DNA from: Acidimicrobiaceae bacterium
GTDB taxonomy: Bacteria > Actinomycetota > Acidimicrobiia > Acidimicrobiales > Aldehydirespiratoraceae
Assembly: GCA_009835735.1 (NCBI GenBank)
Contig: VXWX01000015.1
Location: 20,521-84,520 of the forward strand
Length of the DNA: 64,000 nt
Direction: 5' to 3'
The notes beneath the pieces are model-generated. The model was not told the origin of the DNA, ran no database searches, and saw nothing but the letters and a program-made list of their open reading frames with translations. Positions 35,580-43,926 of this stretch are shown here, in pieces. Position 1 is the first letter of the stretch. Each line of letters begins with the position of its first letter. The position numbers and the translations under genes were made by a program.

Positions 35580-35626
35580 GTCCGGGTTTCCTTGGTGATA
35601 CGGATGCGTGCGCCGGTGCGGCGCAT
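35576..35626 (-). other. 16-codon mini-ORF resembling the HisB N-terminus, coupled to hisB
   Basis: ATG 35626 opens MRRTGARIRITKETRT and stops at TGA 35578-35576, overlapping the hisB ATG. It aligns with HisB residues 1-16 (MSRTSTRSRSTKETRI) at 10 of 16 positions, and about two thirds of the bases match. AAGGAAG precedes its start, and its own ACCAAGGAA lies where the hisB ribosome site is expected. It has no histidine codons, so it is not a classical attenuation leader. It may be a decayed partial duplication of hisB. The rest of the 145-bp gap (35580-35724) shows nothing else. Confidence 0.5.
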
Positions 35627-35724
35627 CTGCGGGGCTTCCTTGAGGGTAAGGGCGACCGTTCGTGACGATGCGTGCGGAGCATAAAGCTCTGCTCGAGGGT
35701 AAGAGTGGTTGGCAGCGACCCGTC

Positions 35725-36792
35725 TCACGCCAGAATCTCCTCGAGGGCGGCCAGGAAGCGATCGCCCTCCTCCGGGGTGCCGACCGTGACCCTCAGGCAG
35801 CCTTTCAGGCGGGGCCATGTGGAGCAGTTCCGCACTAGCACCGAGCGGTCCACGAGTTGCTGCCAAACGTCCGCGCCGTCGAGACTGAGAGGCCTGATCA
35901 GCACGAAGTTGGCGCCCGAGGGCCATACCTCCACCGGCAGCCCACCCAGCCGGTCCGACAGCCGGTTGCGCTCCGCCACGATGGCGTCCACCCGGGCCTG
36001 CATCTCGTCGACGTAGTCCAGTGCGGCGAGGCCGACGGCCTGTTTGAGCGCGTCTAGGTGATACGGCAGAGCCACCTTCTCCAGTTCCGCGACCAGCCGG
36101 GCCGGGCCGATCAGATAGCCGAGCCGGGCTCCAGCCATCGCCCAGGTCTTGGAATATGTGCGAGTCACCACTACCGGTGTCTCATCGTCGACGAGTTCCA
36201 GCGCGCTGTGGGGAGCGAACTCGGCGTAGGCCTCGTCCACACACAGCAGGCCTCCGGCCGAGCGGACGGCATCCAGCAGGGAGGCCACCGTGGCGCGCGG
36301 TGCTACCGTCCCGGAAGGGTTGTTGGGCGAGCACAGGAACGTCACCGCCGGCCGGGCCGAGTCGATCAGCGTCGTGGCCGCGACAAGGTCGAGGGTGAAG
36401 TCGTCGTCCCGCTCCCCCTCGACGACGGCGGTGCCTGTCACCCGGGCCAGGTGCGAGTGCAGCGCGTAGGTGGGCTCGAACACCGCCGCGCTGCGCCCCG
36501 GGCCGCCGTAGGCGAGAAGCAGGCACTGGAGCACCTCGTTGGAGCCGTTGGCCGCGAAGACCTGTTCGGCGGTCACACCGTGGCGGGCCGCGATCCGCCC
36601 CCTGAGCTCGGCGGCCTGGCGGTCCGGGTACCGGTTCCAGACCACCGACCGGGTCGCGGCCGCCACCGCATCGGTGAAGGCCGCCGGGGGCGGCAGCGGG
36701 CTCTCGTTGGTGTTGAGGCGGACGGCCACGTCGAGCTGCGGCGAGTGGTAGCCGGCCATCAGGGCGATGTCGTCGCGAGGTCGGATCTTCAT
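35725..36792 (-). CDS. hisC: Histidinol-phosphate aminotransferase
   Basis: A 355-residue PLP enzyme of aminotransferase class I/II. Substrate-binding LNTNESPLPPP, the AANGSNEVLQ cofactor region, NNPSGT, and the PLP-lysine segment TRTYSKTWAMAGARLGY are all present. It converts imidazole acetol phosphate and glutamate to histidinol phosphate. Start ATG 36792 overlaps the hisD stop (ATGA); the long open frame extending upstream is shadow of hisD. Confidence 0.95.
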   Translation of the reverse strand: MKIRPRDDIALMAGYHSPQLDVAVRLNTNESPLPPPAAFTDAVAAATRSVVWNRYPDRQAAELRGRIAARHGVTAEQVFAANGSNEVLQCLLLAYGGPGRSAAVFEPTYALHSHLARVTGTAVVEGERDDDFTLDLVAATTLIDSARPAVTFLCSPNNPSGTVAPRATVASLLDAVRSAGGLLCVDEAYAEFAPHSALELVDDETPVVVTRTYSKTWAMAGARLGYLIGPARLVAELEKVALPYHLDALKQAVGLAALDYVDEMQARVDAIVAERNRLSDRLGGLPVEVWPSGANFVLIRPLSLDGADVWQQLVDRSVLVRNCSTWPRLKGCLRVTVGTPEEGDRFLAALEEILA

Positions 36793-38099
36793 GATTCGCA
36801 GCGTGTCCGCTCGGTTTTCGGAGTAAGGCGCAGCCGCACCGACTCGGCGTGGGCGGTGAGTCCCTCGGCCTCTGCCAGCGTGATCACATGGGGTGCCAAG
36901 CTCGCGAGTCCATCGCGGTCGGTGCTCACGACGTGCATGCTCCGGAGGAAGTCGCGCACCCCCAGCGCGCCGGCGAACCGGGCCGTTCCGTCGGTGGGTA
37001 GCACGTGGTTGGGCCCCGCGGCGTAGTCGCCGAGCGAGGCGGGCGCCCACGGCCCGCAGAACACCGCTCCGGCGTTGCGCACCCGCGGCACCAGCGCCTC
37101 GGGGTCGGCCACCAACAGCTCGAGGTGCTCGGGGGCGATCTCGTTGACCACCTCCAAGGCCTGCTCGGCCCCGGAGCACACCACGCTGTAGCCGGATTTG
37201 CGCAGGGTCGCTTCGATCTCGGCCCGACGGTCGGCTCGAGCAGCCAGCCGGACGACCTCGGCCTCCACCGCGCCGGCAGTCGCCTCGTCCCAGGTGACCA
37301 GCCACGCGAGCCCGTCGGGCCCGTGCTCGGCCTGGAGGATCACGTCGGCCGCCGCGAAGGCGGGATTCGCTCCGGCGTCGGCCACGACCACTACTTCTGA
37401 TGGTCCTGCGAATGCCGCCGGCACCCCCACCACCCCGGCCACCTCGCGCTGTGCCACGGCCACGTAGGCATTGCCCGGTCCCGCGATCACGTCGACAGCA
37501 CCGATCGACTCGGTCCCGTAGGCCAGGGCGGCGATGGCCTGGGCCCCGCCCACGGGGTGGACCTCGTCGATGCCCACCGTTGCGGCGGCGGCCAGTGTCA
37601 CGTCGGCTATCTGGCCGTCGGGTCCGGGCGGCACGCACACTGCGATCTCGTCCACGCCGGCGACCTTGGCCGGCACCGTGGTCATGATGAGCGTCGAAGG
37701 GTAGGCAGCCCGCCCGCCGGGCACGTAGCACCCGGCCCGGCGCACCGGCAGGTGGCGCTCGGTGACGGTGACGCCGCCTCTCTCGTGGACCACATCGTCG
37801 AGCAGCTGGTGGCGGTGGTAGGCCTCGACGTTGACCACCGCGGTCGCCAGAGCCTCCCGCACGTCAGCGGGGGTGCGAGCGGCCGCCTCGGCGATCTCGT
37901 CGCGTGCGACCGTCAGGCTGGCAGGCGAGACGCCGTCGAAGCGCTCGGTCAGCTCCCGCAGCGCGTCATCGCCCCGCTCGCGGACCTCGGCGATGATGGC
38001 CCGCACCGCCTCCCGCGGGCCCGCCGCCGCGGGCTCGGGCCGCGGCAGGCGGGCGGCGACGGGTCCGCTGTCATCCCGAAGGTCAAGGCGGGTAAGCAC
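36789..38099 (-). CDS. hisD: Histidinol dehydrogenase
   Basis: 436 residues, normal length. Signatures are GGRAAYPSTLIMTTVPAKVAG, DVIAGPGNAYVAVA, AGPSEVVVVADAG, and APEHLELL with the catalytic Glu-His. It is zinc-dependent and oxidises histidinol to histidine with two NAD. GTG start at 38099. First his gene of the operon, 20 bp after nth. Confidence 0.96.
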   Translation of the reverse strand: MLTRLDLRDDSGPVAARLPRPEPAAAGPREAVRAIIAEVRERGDDALRELTERFDGVSPASLTVARDEIAEAAARTPADVREALATAVVNVEAYHRHQLLDDVVHERGGVTVTERHLPVRRAGCYVPGGRAAYPSTLIMTTVPAKVAGVDEIAVCVPPGPDGQIADVTLAAAATVGIDEVHPVGGAQAIAALAYGTESIGAVDVIAGPGNAYVAVAQREVAGVVGVPAAFAGPSEVVVVADAGANPAFAAADVILQAEHGPDGLAWLVTWDEATAGAVEAEVVRLAARADRRAEIEATLRKSGYSVVCSGAEQALEVVNEIAPEHLELLVADPEALVPRVRNAGAVFCGPWAPASLGDYAAGPNHVLPTDGTARFAGALGVRDFLRSMHVVSTDRDGLASLAPHVITLAEAEGLTAHAESVRLRLTPKTERTRCES

Positions 38100-38119
38100 C
38101 CCACAACGCTACCGGCGCG

Positions 38120-38761
38120 TCAGACGGTGCTGGAGGGACAGAAGTCGTTGAGGGCGCAGTCCTCGCAGCGGGGTCGGCGAGCCACGCACACCCGGCGGCC
38201 GTGGAGGATCATCCGCAGGCTGAAGTCGCCCCGCTCGGCTGCGGGGATCATTGGGTTGAGCTCAAGCTCGATCTTCACCGGATCGGTCTCAGAGGTCAGT
38301 GCAAGCAGGTTCGACAGCCTGGTGACGTGGGTGTCAACGGGCAGGCCCGGCAGTCCTAGGGCCACGCTGCGGATCACATTGGCCGTCTTGCGGCCCACCC
38401 CGGGCAACCGCACGAGGTCGCGCATGGCGCCAGGCACCTCGCCTCCGTAGTCGTCGACCAGCATCCGGGCCATTCCCACCAGGCTCTTGGACTTGTTGCG
38501 AAACAGCCCGATGGTGGCGATGTAGGGCTGGATGTCCTCCGGCTCGACCTCGGCCAGCGCCTCGGCGTCCGGGAATCGAGCGAACAGGGCGGGCGTGGCC
38601 TTGTTGACGCCCACGTCGGTGGCCTGCGCCGACAGGATGGTGGCCACCAGCAACTCGAAGGCGTTGCGGTGGTCGAGTTCGCACACCGCGTCGGGGTACT
38701 CGCATGCCAGGCGCTCATGGGTGCGGCGAGCGCGGCCTTTCGGTGTTCGGGGGCGGGCCAC
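38120..38761 (-). CDS. nth: Endonuclease III (DNA glycosylase/AP lyase)
   Basis: 213 residues. The helix-hairpin-helix LPGVGRKTANV carries the catalytic lysine and the catalytic aspartate is in PVDTHVTRL; a C-terminal [4Fe-4S] cluster is held by C-x6-C-x2-C-x5-C (CVARRPRCEDCALNDFC). It removes oxidised pyrimidines from DNA. GTG start 38761. It lies just ahead of hisD on the same strand and probably shares its promoter. Confidence 0.94.
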   Translation of the reverse strand: MARPRTPKGRARRTHERLACEYPDAVCELDHRNAFELLVATILSAQATDVGVNKATPALFARFPDAEALAEVEPEDIQPYIATIGLFRNKSKSLVGMARMLVDDYGGEVPGAMRDLVRLPGVGRKTANVIRSVALGLPGLPVDTHVTRLSNLLALTSETDPVKIELELNPMIPAAERGDFSLRMILHGRRVCVARRPRCEDCALNDFCPSSTV

Positions 38762-38792
38762 CGGAGGTGAAGCTAGCGGTACCCTCGCCTCC

Positions 38793-39485
38793 GTGCGCTA
38801 CGAGGTCAATGCATCAGACATGGCAAGCGGCGAGACGCAGATTGTGGTGTATGAAGGTCGAGCCCCCGGTGAGGCAGGGCAGGTGCTGGCCGAGGCTCTG
38901 GCGGAGCTGGATGACGGCGCCGGAGCGCAGCTCTGGATCAGGGAGGTCGGGCCGGGCGATGACGATGCTGCACATCGCCATGGCTTCGTGCCCTACCGCG
39001 ACCTGTGGCAGCTGCGCTGCCGGTTGCCGGCCGAGCCGTCGGGGCTGCCCACCAGGGCCTTCACGCCCGATGACCTAGACGAGTTCGTAGCGGTGAACAA
39101 CCGGGCCTTCCATTGGCATCCCGAACAGGGCGGGCTGACCGCTGCCGACGTGCGCGGCCGGATGGCCGAGCCGTGGTTCGACGCCGACGGGTTCCGCCTG
39201 CATCACCGCGACGACCGCCTGGCCGGCTTCTGCTGGACCAAGGTTCATGCCGACCACGATCCGCCCTTGGGCGAGATCTACGTGATCGCGGTGGACCCCG
39301 ACTTCGCCGGTCGCGGGTTGGGCCGGCCTATGACCCTGGCCGGTCTCGAGTGGCTGTCGGGTCAGGGGCTGACCGCCGGGATGCTCTATGTGGAGTCCGA
39401 CAACCACCCGGCCAACGCCGTCTACCGCCGCATCGGCTTCGAGCACCATCACACCGACCGCGCCTATCGCCGCGTGCCCGGCTAA
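38793..39485 (+). CDS. MshD-like GNAT acetyltransferase with shortened N-terminal domain
   Basis: About 230 residues from GTG 38793 (ATG 38820 is an alternative). The C-terminal GNAT domain matches mycothiol synthase: NNRAFHWHPEQGG, FCWTKVHADHDPP, GEIYVIAVDP, GRGLGRPMTLAGLEWL and YVESDNHPANAVYRRIGF. MshD normally has two GNAT domains in about 300 residues; here only some 75 residues remain of the first. Extending the frame upstream runs antisense to nth and adds no similarity. It may still acetylate the mycothiol precursor, or be a related acetyltransferase. Divergent from nth. Confidence 0.8.
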   Translation: MRYEVNASDMASGETQIVVYEGRAPGEAGQVLAEALAELDDGAGAQLWIREVGPGDDDAAHRHGFVPYRDLWQLRCRLPAEPSGLPTRAFTPDDLDEFVAVNNRAFHWHPEQGGLTAADVRGRMAEPWFDADGFRLHHRDDRLAGFCWTKVHADHDPPLGEIYVIAVDPDFAGRGLGRPMTLAGLEWLSGQGLTAGMLYVESDNHPANAVYRRIGFEHHHTDRAYRRVPG

Positions 39486-39505
39486 CCAGCCTGCATACTG
39501 GGGGC

Positions 39506-39901
39506 ATGGAGAAGCGGGTCTGGGTCAACCCCCGGCAGCCCCAGACGCTGTACATCGCACAGCTGCTGATGTACTTCCAGGGCGGCATATCGCTGGTGTT
39601 CGGGATGCTCGGCGCCCGGGCGGTGGGCGTCTACACGCTGACGATCGCGGTGGGCAAGGTGATGGCCGCCTTCGGCATCGCCAACGAGAGACGCTGGGGC
39701 TACAAGCTCGGCGTGGTCGTGGCCGTGGTGCCCGTCGCGCTGTTGGTGCTGCTGGCCGTGACCGATACGCCGCGCTGGCTGTGGGCCGACGCATTCGGCC
39801 TGCTGTTCGACATTGCGTTGATTGCCTTGCTGTTGTACCCGACCAGCCGGGACTACCAGCGACACTGGCCCAAGCCGCAGCGCCGACCGCGCGGCGGATA
39901 G
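39506..39901 (+). CDS. Small integral membrane protein, function unknown
   Basis: 131 residues from ATG 39506. Four hydrophobic segments are visible (about 18-40, 44-60, 72-92 and 98-115), flanked by a charged N-terminus (MEKRVWVNPRQPQTL) and a basic C-terminus. I do not recognise the family. It ends one base before the menG start and 20 bp after the mshD-like gene, so it is probably cotranscribed with menG. Confidence 0.75.
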   Translation: MEKRVWVNPRQPQTLYIAQLLMYFQGGISLVFGMLGARAVGVYTLTIAVGKVMAAFGIANERRWGYKLGVVVAVVPVALLVLLAVTDTPRWLWADAFGLLFDIALIALLLYPTSRDYQRHWPKPQRRPRGG

Positions 39902-40594
39902 GTGAGCGAACTGCCCTCCGGCGCAGCTAAGCGCCGGGCCGTGAGGGAGATGTTCGACGCCATCGCGCCCCGCTACGACCTCGTGAACCGCATCATGACC
40001 GGGCGGCTCGACGTGGCCTGGCGGCGCCGGACGGTGCGGGAGCTGGCTCTGCCGGCGGGATCGCAGGTGGCCGACCTGGCGTGCGGCACCGGCGACTTCT
40101 GCCGGGAGCTCGCCCGGCTCGGCCATCACCGGATCGGGTTCGACTTCTCGATGGGAATGCTGGGGGCCGCCCGCGCAGCTGACGGCACCGTTCCGCTGGT
40201 CAACGCCGACGTGCTGCAGCTGCCGCTTCCGGACAGCGCGCTGGACGGCGCGACATGCGGGTTCGCTCTGCGCAACCTGACGGCCGTGCCGCCGCTGTTC
40301 GTCGAGCTGGCTCGGGTGCTGCGATCCGGCGGGCGCGTCGGCTTGCTGGAGGTGGATTCGCCGACCAATCCCGTCCTGCGTTGGGGCCATGGACTGTATT
40401 TCGGCCGGGTCGTGCCCTTGATCGGCGCGTTGCTCTCCGACCGCGACGCATACCGGTACCTGCCCGAATCGGTCGCCTACCTGCCGCCTCCAGAGGAACT
40501 GCTCGCCGGGCTGCGGTCTGCCGGGTTCATCGATGTGCATCGGCAGAAGCTCAGCGCAGGCATCGCCCAGCTGATCACCGCCACCCGCAGCTGA
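39902..40594 (+). CDS. menG: Demethylmenaquinone methyltransferase (MenG/UbiE)
   Basis: A 230-residue SAM-dependent methyltransferase. The family start MFDAIAPRYDLVNRIMTGRLD, SAM loop DLACGTGDF, and the later LRNL and SGGRVGLLEV are present. It methylates demethylmenaquinone to menaquinone. Start GTG 39902 directly abuts the previous stop. With menA at 42224-43102 it indicates a menaquinone-respiring cell. It converges with the MetE-like gene with only 4 bp between. Confidence 0.88.
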   Translation: MSELPSGAAKRRAVREMFDAIAPRYDLVNRIMTGRLDVAWRRRTVRELALPAGSQVADLACGTGDFCRELARLGHHRIGFDFSMGMLGAARAADGTVPLVNADVLQLPLPDSALDGATCGFALRNLTAVPPLFVELARVLRSGGRVGLLEVDSPTNPVLRWGHGLYFGRVVPLIGALLSDRDAYRYLPESVAYLPPPEELLAGLRSAGFIDVHRQKLSAGIAQLITATRS

Positions 40595-40598
40595 GACG

Positions 40599-41681
40599 CT
40601 ACCCGCTCGGCCTCTCGCCGATCCTCGCGTTGACCCGTCGGGTGGCCTCGCACATGACCGCAAGCTTGCGGCGAGCCAGGTCCCGCCCGAGATAGCCGAG
40701 CCCGCAGTCGGGGGCGGCCATCAGGCGCTCGGGCGGGATGTGCTCCAGGGCCTCGATCAGGCGGGCCTCGACACCGGCCACGGTCTCCAACCGGCTGCGG
40801 GCCACGGCGAGCACTCCCAGGAGCACGGTCGTCCGGCCCAACCGGGGCAGCAGCTCGCCGAGATCACCGGGCCGGTGGGCGTCTTCGATGCTGACGGCAT
40901 CGATGGCCGCTGCGTCCAGAGCCTCGGCCAGCGCCAGGTACGAGCCTGGATCCGCTTTGGGATAGTCGTCCTGGTCGAGGAACTCGGGGTAGCCGCAGCA
41001 GCAGTGCACCACCCGGGTGACTCGCTCTCCAACCCCGGCGAAGCAGCGCCCCAGGTGCTCGATGCCGTGGTCCAGCGCGGCATCGGGCTTGCGGGCCATG
41101 ACCGGCTCGTCGATCTGTATGTGGCGGCATCCCGCATCGGCCAGAGCGAGGACCTGATCGTTGATGGCGGCGGCCAGGTCGGCACCCAGCGCGGTTTCGT
41201 CGCCGTAATGGGCGTCGACGGTGGTGTCGATGATGGTCATCGGGCCCGGGATCGTCATCTTCACGGGCTTGGGCGACAGGGCTTGCGCGACCCGATAGTC
41301 GTGCACCAGCGGGGATGTTCCGAGCAGGCGCACGTCGCCCCTCACGGTGGGCAGCTGTGCGGAGGTGACACCCCGGATGGTGCGCTCGCTCAGGTCGTCG
41401 AAGTCGAAGCCGGTGAGGTGGCGGCACTGGTAGTGCACATAGTTCTCGCGGCGTATCTCTCCGTCGGTGACGATGTCTACGCCTGCGGAGACTTGGTCGT
41501 CGATGACCTCGGCGGCTGCCCGTTGGAACAACTCCTCGCGCTCCGCGCCGGCCTGTGCCATCTCCTTGGCGAACGCCGAGGTGTAGTCGTAGGCGCCGTC
41601 GTCCGGCGCCGCGGAGAACCAGTCCGAGATAGGCACGTAGCCGGGCTTGGGGAACGCTCCGATGGTTGTGGTGATGATCAC
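40599..41681 (-). CDS. Cobalamin-independent methionine-synthase-type methyltransferase (MetE C-terminal-like)
   Basis: 360 residues equivalent to the catalytic C-terminal barrel of MetE/UROD-like methyltransferases, without the N-terminal MetE half. Zinc-site-type segments are HIQIDEP, VHCCCGYPEF and APDCGLGYL. Start GTG 41681 begins IITTTIGAFPKPGY, the typical family N-terminus; the frame upstream is shadow. It may make methionine from homocysteine and methyl-folate, or use another methyl donor. No operon partner. Confidence 0.85.
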   Translation of the reverse strand: MIITTTIGAFPKPGYVPISDWFSAAPDDGAYDYTSAFAKEMAQAGAEREELFQRAAAEVIDDQVSAGVDIVTDGEIRRENYVHYQCRHLTGFDFDDLSERTIRGVTSAQLPTVRGDVRLLGTSPLVHDYRVAQALSPKPVKMTIPGPMTIIDTTVDAHYGDETALGADLAAAINDQVLALADAGCRHIQIDEPVMARKPDAALDHGIEHLGRCFAGVGERVTRVVHCCCGYPEFLDQDDYPKADPGSYLALAEALDAAAIDAVSIEDAHRPGDLGELLPRLGRTTVLLGVLAVARSRLETVAGVEARLIEALEHIPPERLMAAPDCGLGYLGRDLARRKLAVMCEATRRVNARIGERPSG

Positions 41682-41718
41682 GGAGGGGTGTTGCTGCTTG
41701 CCGCGAGGCTGGTCACGC

Positions 41719-42210
41719 CTAGGGCGGGGACGGCTGTTTGGCCAGGTCGTCGACCACCTCGGCGCCCTCGACTGCCAGCAGCGAGGAGGGTGGGCACAGG
41801 ATCTTGCAGTCCCGCGAGCCACCACCCACGATCACCTTGTCGCACTCCATGACCCCGGCGTCGATCCACACCGGCAATCCGGCTGGCAGCCCGAACGGCG
41901 TCACCCCGCCGATCATCATGCCGGTTCGCTCGACGGTGGTGTCCGCGTCGGCGAAGGAGGCCTTGCGGGTGCCAAGCCGCCGGCGCACTACCCCGTTCAC
42001 GTCCAGCCTCGTAGAGGCCAAGACCACACAGCACGCCATCGGCCGGTCCCCCGACTTTCCGATCACGCAGATGGCGTTGGCCGAGGCGTCCATCGGGTAC
42101 CCGTAGCGCTCGCAGAACCGGGCGGTGTCGGCGAAGTCGGGATCGCACTCCACCACCTCGTACGGCACGCCCAGCGCCTCCAGGTGGCCGATGACCGCTT
42201 CCCGGCTCAT
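41719..42210 (-). CDS. YbaK/ProX-family aminoacyl-tRNA deacylase
   Basis: 163 residues of the YbaK/EbsC/INS fold that clears mischarged tRNA. GGVTPFGLP...LPVWID and VIVGGGSRDCKI are the conserved segments. Which tRNA it edits is unclear. Start ATG 42210, 13 bp after the menA stop on the same strand. Confidence 0.85.
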   Translation of the reverse strand: MSREAVIGHLEALGVPYEVVECDPDFADTARFCERYGYPMDASANAICVIGKSGDRPMACCVVLASTRLDVNGVVRRRLGTRKASFADADTTVERTGMMIGGVTPFGLPAGLPVWIDAGVMECDKVIVGGGSRDCKILCPPSSLLAVEGAEVVDDLAKQPSPP

Positions 42211-42223
42211 GGTTCACAGTCTG

Positions 42224-43102
42224 CTAGCCGGTCAGGGCGATGCCTACTGCCATGGCCAGGCCCGACACGAGCTGGGTCCGGGCGGTGGCGCCCAGCACCG
42301 GGATCAGGGCGGGGCCCGACGCTCCCCTCAGCACGGTGCGCACCGCGCCCACCGCGAACGGAGCCCCCACCACAGCGGCCGCCGCGGCCCGCCCGGTGAG
42401 CGACGCGGCCAGCGCCGCCGCGTAGGACCCCTCCAGCACGGCCATGTAGGCGAAACGTGTGCGACGCTCCCCCAGCCGAACGGCCAGCGTGCGCTTGCCC
42501 GCGGCGGCGTCGCCGGCGATGTCGCGCAGATTGTTGGCCATCAGCAGAGCGACAGCCCACAGCCCGACCGGCACGCCGCACAGCACCGCGAACCAGTCCA
42601 GCCGTTCCAGCAGCACGTAGGCCGTGCCCGCGGTGGCCACCAGGCCGAAGAACACGAACACGAACACCTCGCCCAGCCCCAGGTAGCCGTATGGCTTGGG
42701 ACCGCCCGTGTAGGCCCATCCCGCAGCCAGGCACACCGCCCCCGCTACCAGCAGCTCCCAGCCCGCAACCGCAGACAGCACCGCGCCGGCCGCGGCAGCC
42801 ACCGCAAGCGCGGAGAACGCGGCCCACTTGACCCGGCGGGCCTCGACCAGTCCGGCGCCCACCAGCCGGCGGGGGCCGATCCGGTTGGAGTCGTCGGTGC
42901 CCCGGATGCCGTCGGAGTAGTCGTTGGCGAGGTTGACCCCCACCTGAAGCGCCATGGCCACCAGCAGCGCGACAGCGGCCCGCCACCACGCCGTCTGCGA
43001 ACCCTCCCCCACCGCCACTGCCGTTCCGGTGGCCACGGGGACCAGCGCCGCGCTCAGTGTGCGGGGTCGGGCCCCGGCCACCCATATCCGTATCCCTGCC
43101 AT
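42224..43102 (-). CDS. menA: 1,4-dihydroxy-2-naphthoate polyprenyltransferase
   Basis: A 292-residue UbiA-type membrane prenyltransferase with about eight hydrophobic segments. The first aspartate-rich motif is NDYSDGIRGTDD (residues 60-71) and the second is NNLRDIAGDAAAGKR. It joins a polyprenyl diphosphate to DHNA, giving demethylmenaquinone, the substrate of MenG. Follows the response regulator gene by 39 bp. Confidence 0.9.
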   Translation of the reverse strand: MAGIRIWVAGARPRTLSAALVPVATGTAVAVGEGSQTAWWRAAVALLVAMALQVGVNLANDYSDGIRGTDDSNRIGPRRLVGAGLVEARRVKWAAFSALAVAAAAGAVLSAVAGWELLVAGAVCLAAGWAYTGGPKPYGYLGLGEVFVFVFFGLVATAGTAYVLLERLDWFAVLCGVPVGLWAVALLMANNLRDIAGDAAAGKRTLAVRLGERRTRFAYMAVLEGSYAAALAASLTGRAAAAAVVGAPFAVGAVRTVLRGASGPALIPVLGATARTQLVSGLAMAVGIALTG

Positions 43103-43141
43103 CTTGCCGGCCTCTGTCCTAGCGACGGGTCCGCTGGGAGT

Positions 43142-43843
43142 TCAGGGAGCCACGTACTTGTAGCCGAGGCCCCTGATGGTGACGATGCGCTCCGGCTGGG
43201 CCGGGTCGCGCTCGATGCGGGACCGCAGCCTCTTGATGTGCACGTCGAGGGTCTTGGTGTTGCCTACGTAGTCGAACCCCCAGACCCTGTCGATGAGGGT
43301 CTGGCGGGTCACCACGAGCCCCGCGTTCTCCATGAGCAGGGCCAGCACCTCGAACTCCTTCAGCGGTAGGCGCTCCAGCTGGCCGCCGATGGTGACCTCG
43401 TGGCGGTCCCGGTCGACGGTGACATCGCCGATGCTGAGGTTGGCTACGCCGTTGAAGTGGTTGATCGGCCGGGTCCGGCTGCGGCGCATCACGGTGCGCA
43501 TCCGGGCCACCAGCTCTCGCACCCGGTAAGGCTTGGCCACGTAGTCGTCGGCTCCGACCTCCAGCCCGACCACGGTGTCGATCTCCTCCCGGCGGGCCGA
43601 CACCATGATGACGGGCGTGTCGGCGAGGGAGCGGATACGGCGGCACACGTCGATCCCGGACAGGCGGGGCAGCATCACGTCGAGCAGCACGATCTCGGGA
43701 TCGAGGGCTTCGAACATGGCCAGGGCCTCCTCGCCATCGGCCGCAACGTCGACTACGAACCCCTCGGCCCCCAGCGCTATCTGCAGGCCCTCCCGATACG
43801 AGGGCTCGTCGTCGACGACCAGTACCCGGACTCCGGCGCTCAC
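43142..43843 (-). CDS. OmpR-family response regulator, orphan
   Basis: 233 residues: receiver domain with acidic pocket DDEP (11-14), phospho-Asp55 in LLDVMLPR, and the conserved Lys in AKPYRVREL; C-terminal winged-helix (LPLKEFEVLALLMENAGLV, DVHIKRLRSRIE). No histidine kinase gene is adjacent. It is divergent from the DUF255 gene across 83 bp and could control it. GTG start 43843. Confidence 0.92.
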   Translation of the reverse strand: MSAGVRVLVVDDEPSYREGLQIALGAEGFVVDVAADGEEALAMFEALDPEIVLLDVMLPRLSGIDVCRRIRSLADTPVIMVSARREEIDTVVGLEVGADDYVAKPYRVRELVARMRTVMRRSRTRPINHFNGVANLSIGDVTVDRDRHEVTIGGQLERLPLKEFEVLALLMENAGLVVTRQTLIDRVWGFDYVGNTKTLDVHIKRLRSRIERDPAQPERIVTIRGLGYKYVAP

Positions 43844-43926
43844 CGGTGCCAGTCTGCCCCACCGTCGAGTCGGGCGCTTGTCGCGGGCCGAAAGTAGTCG
43901 GGTGCTCGGCCTCCTAGGCTCGGAGC

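Noticed and set aside
36793-37731. Upstream extension of hisC
   Set aside because: Shadow of hisD; HisC homology starts at ATG 36792.
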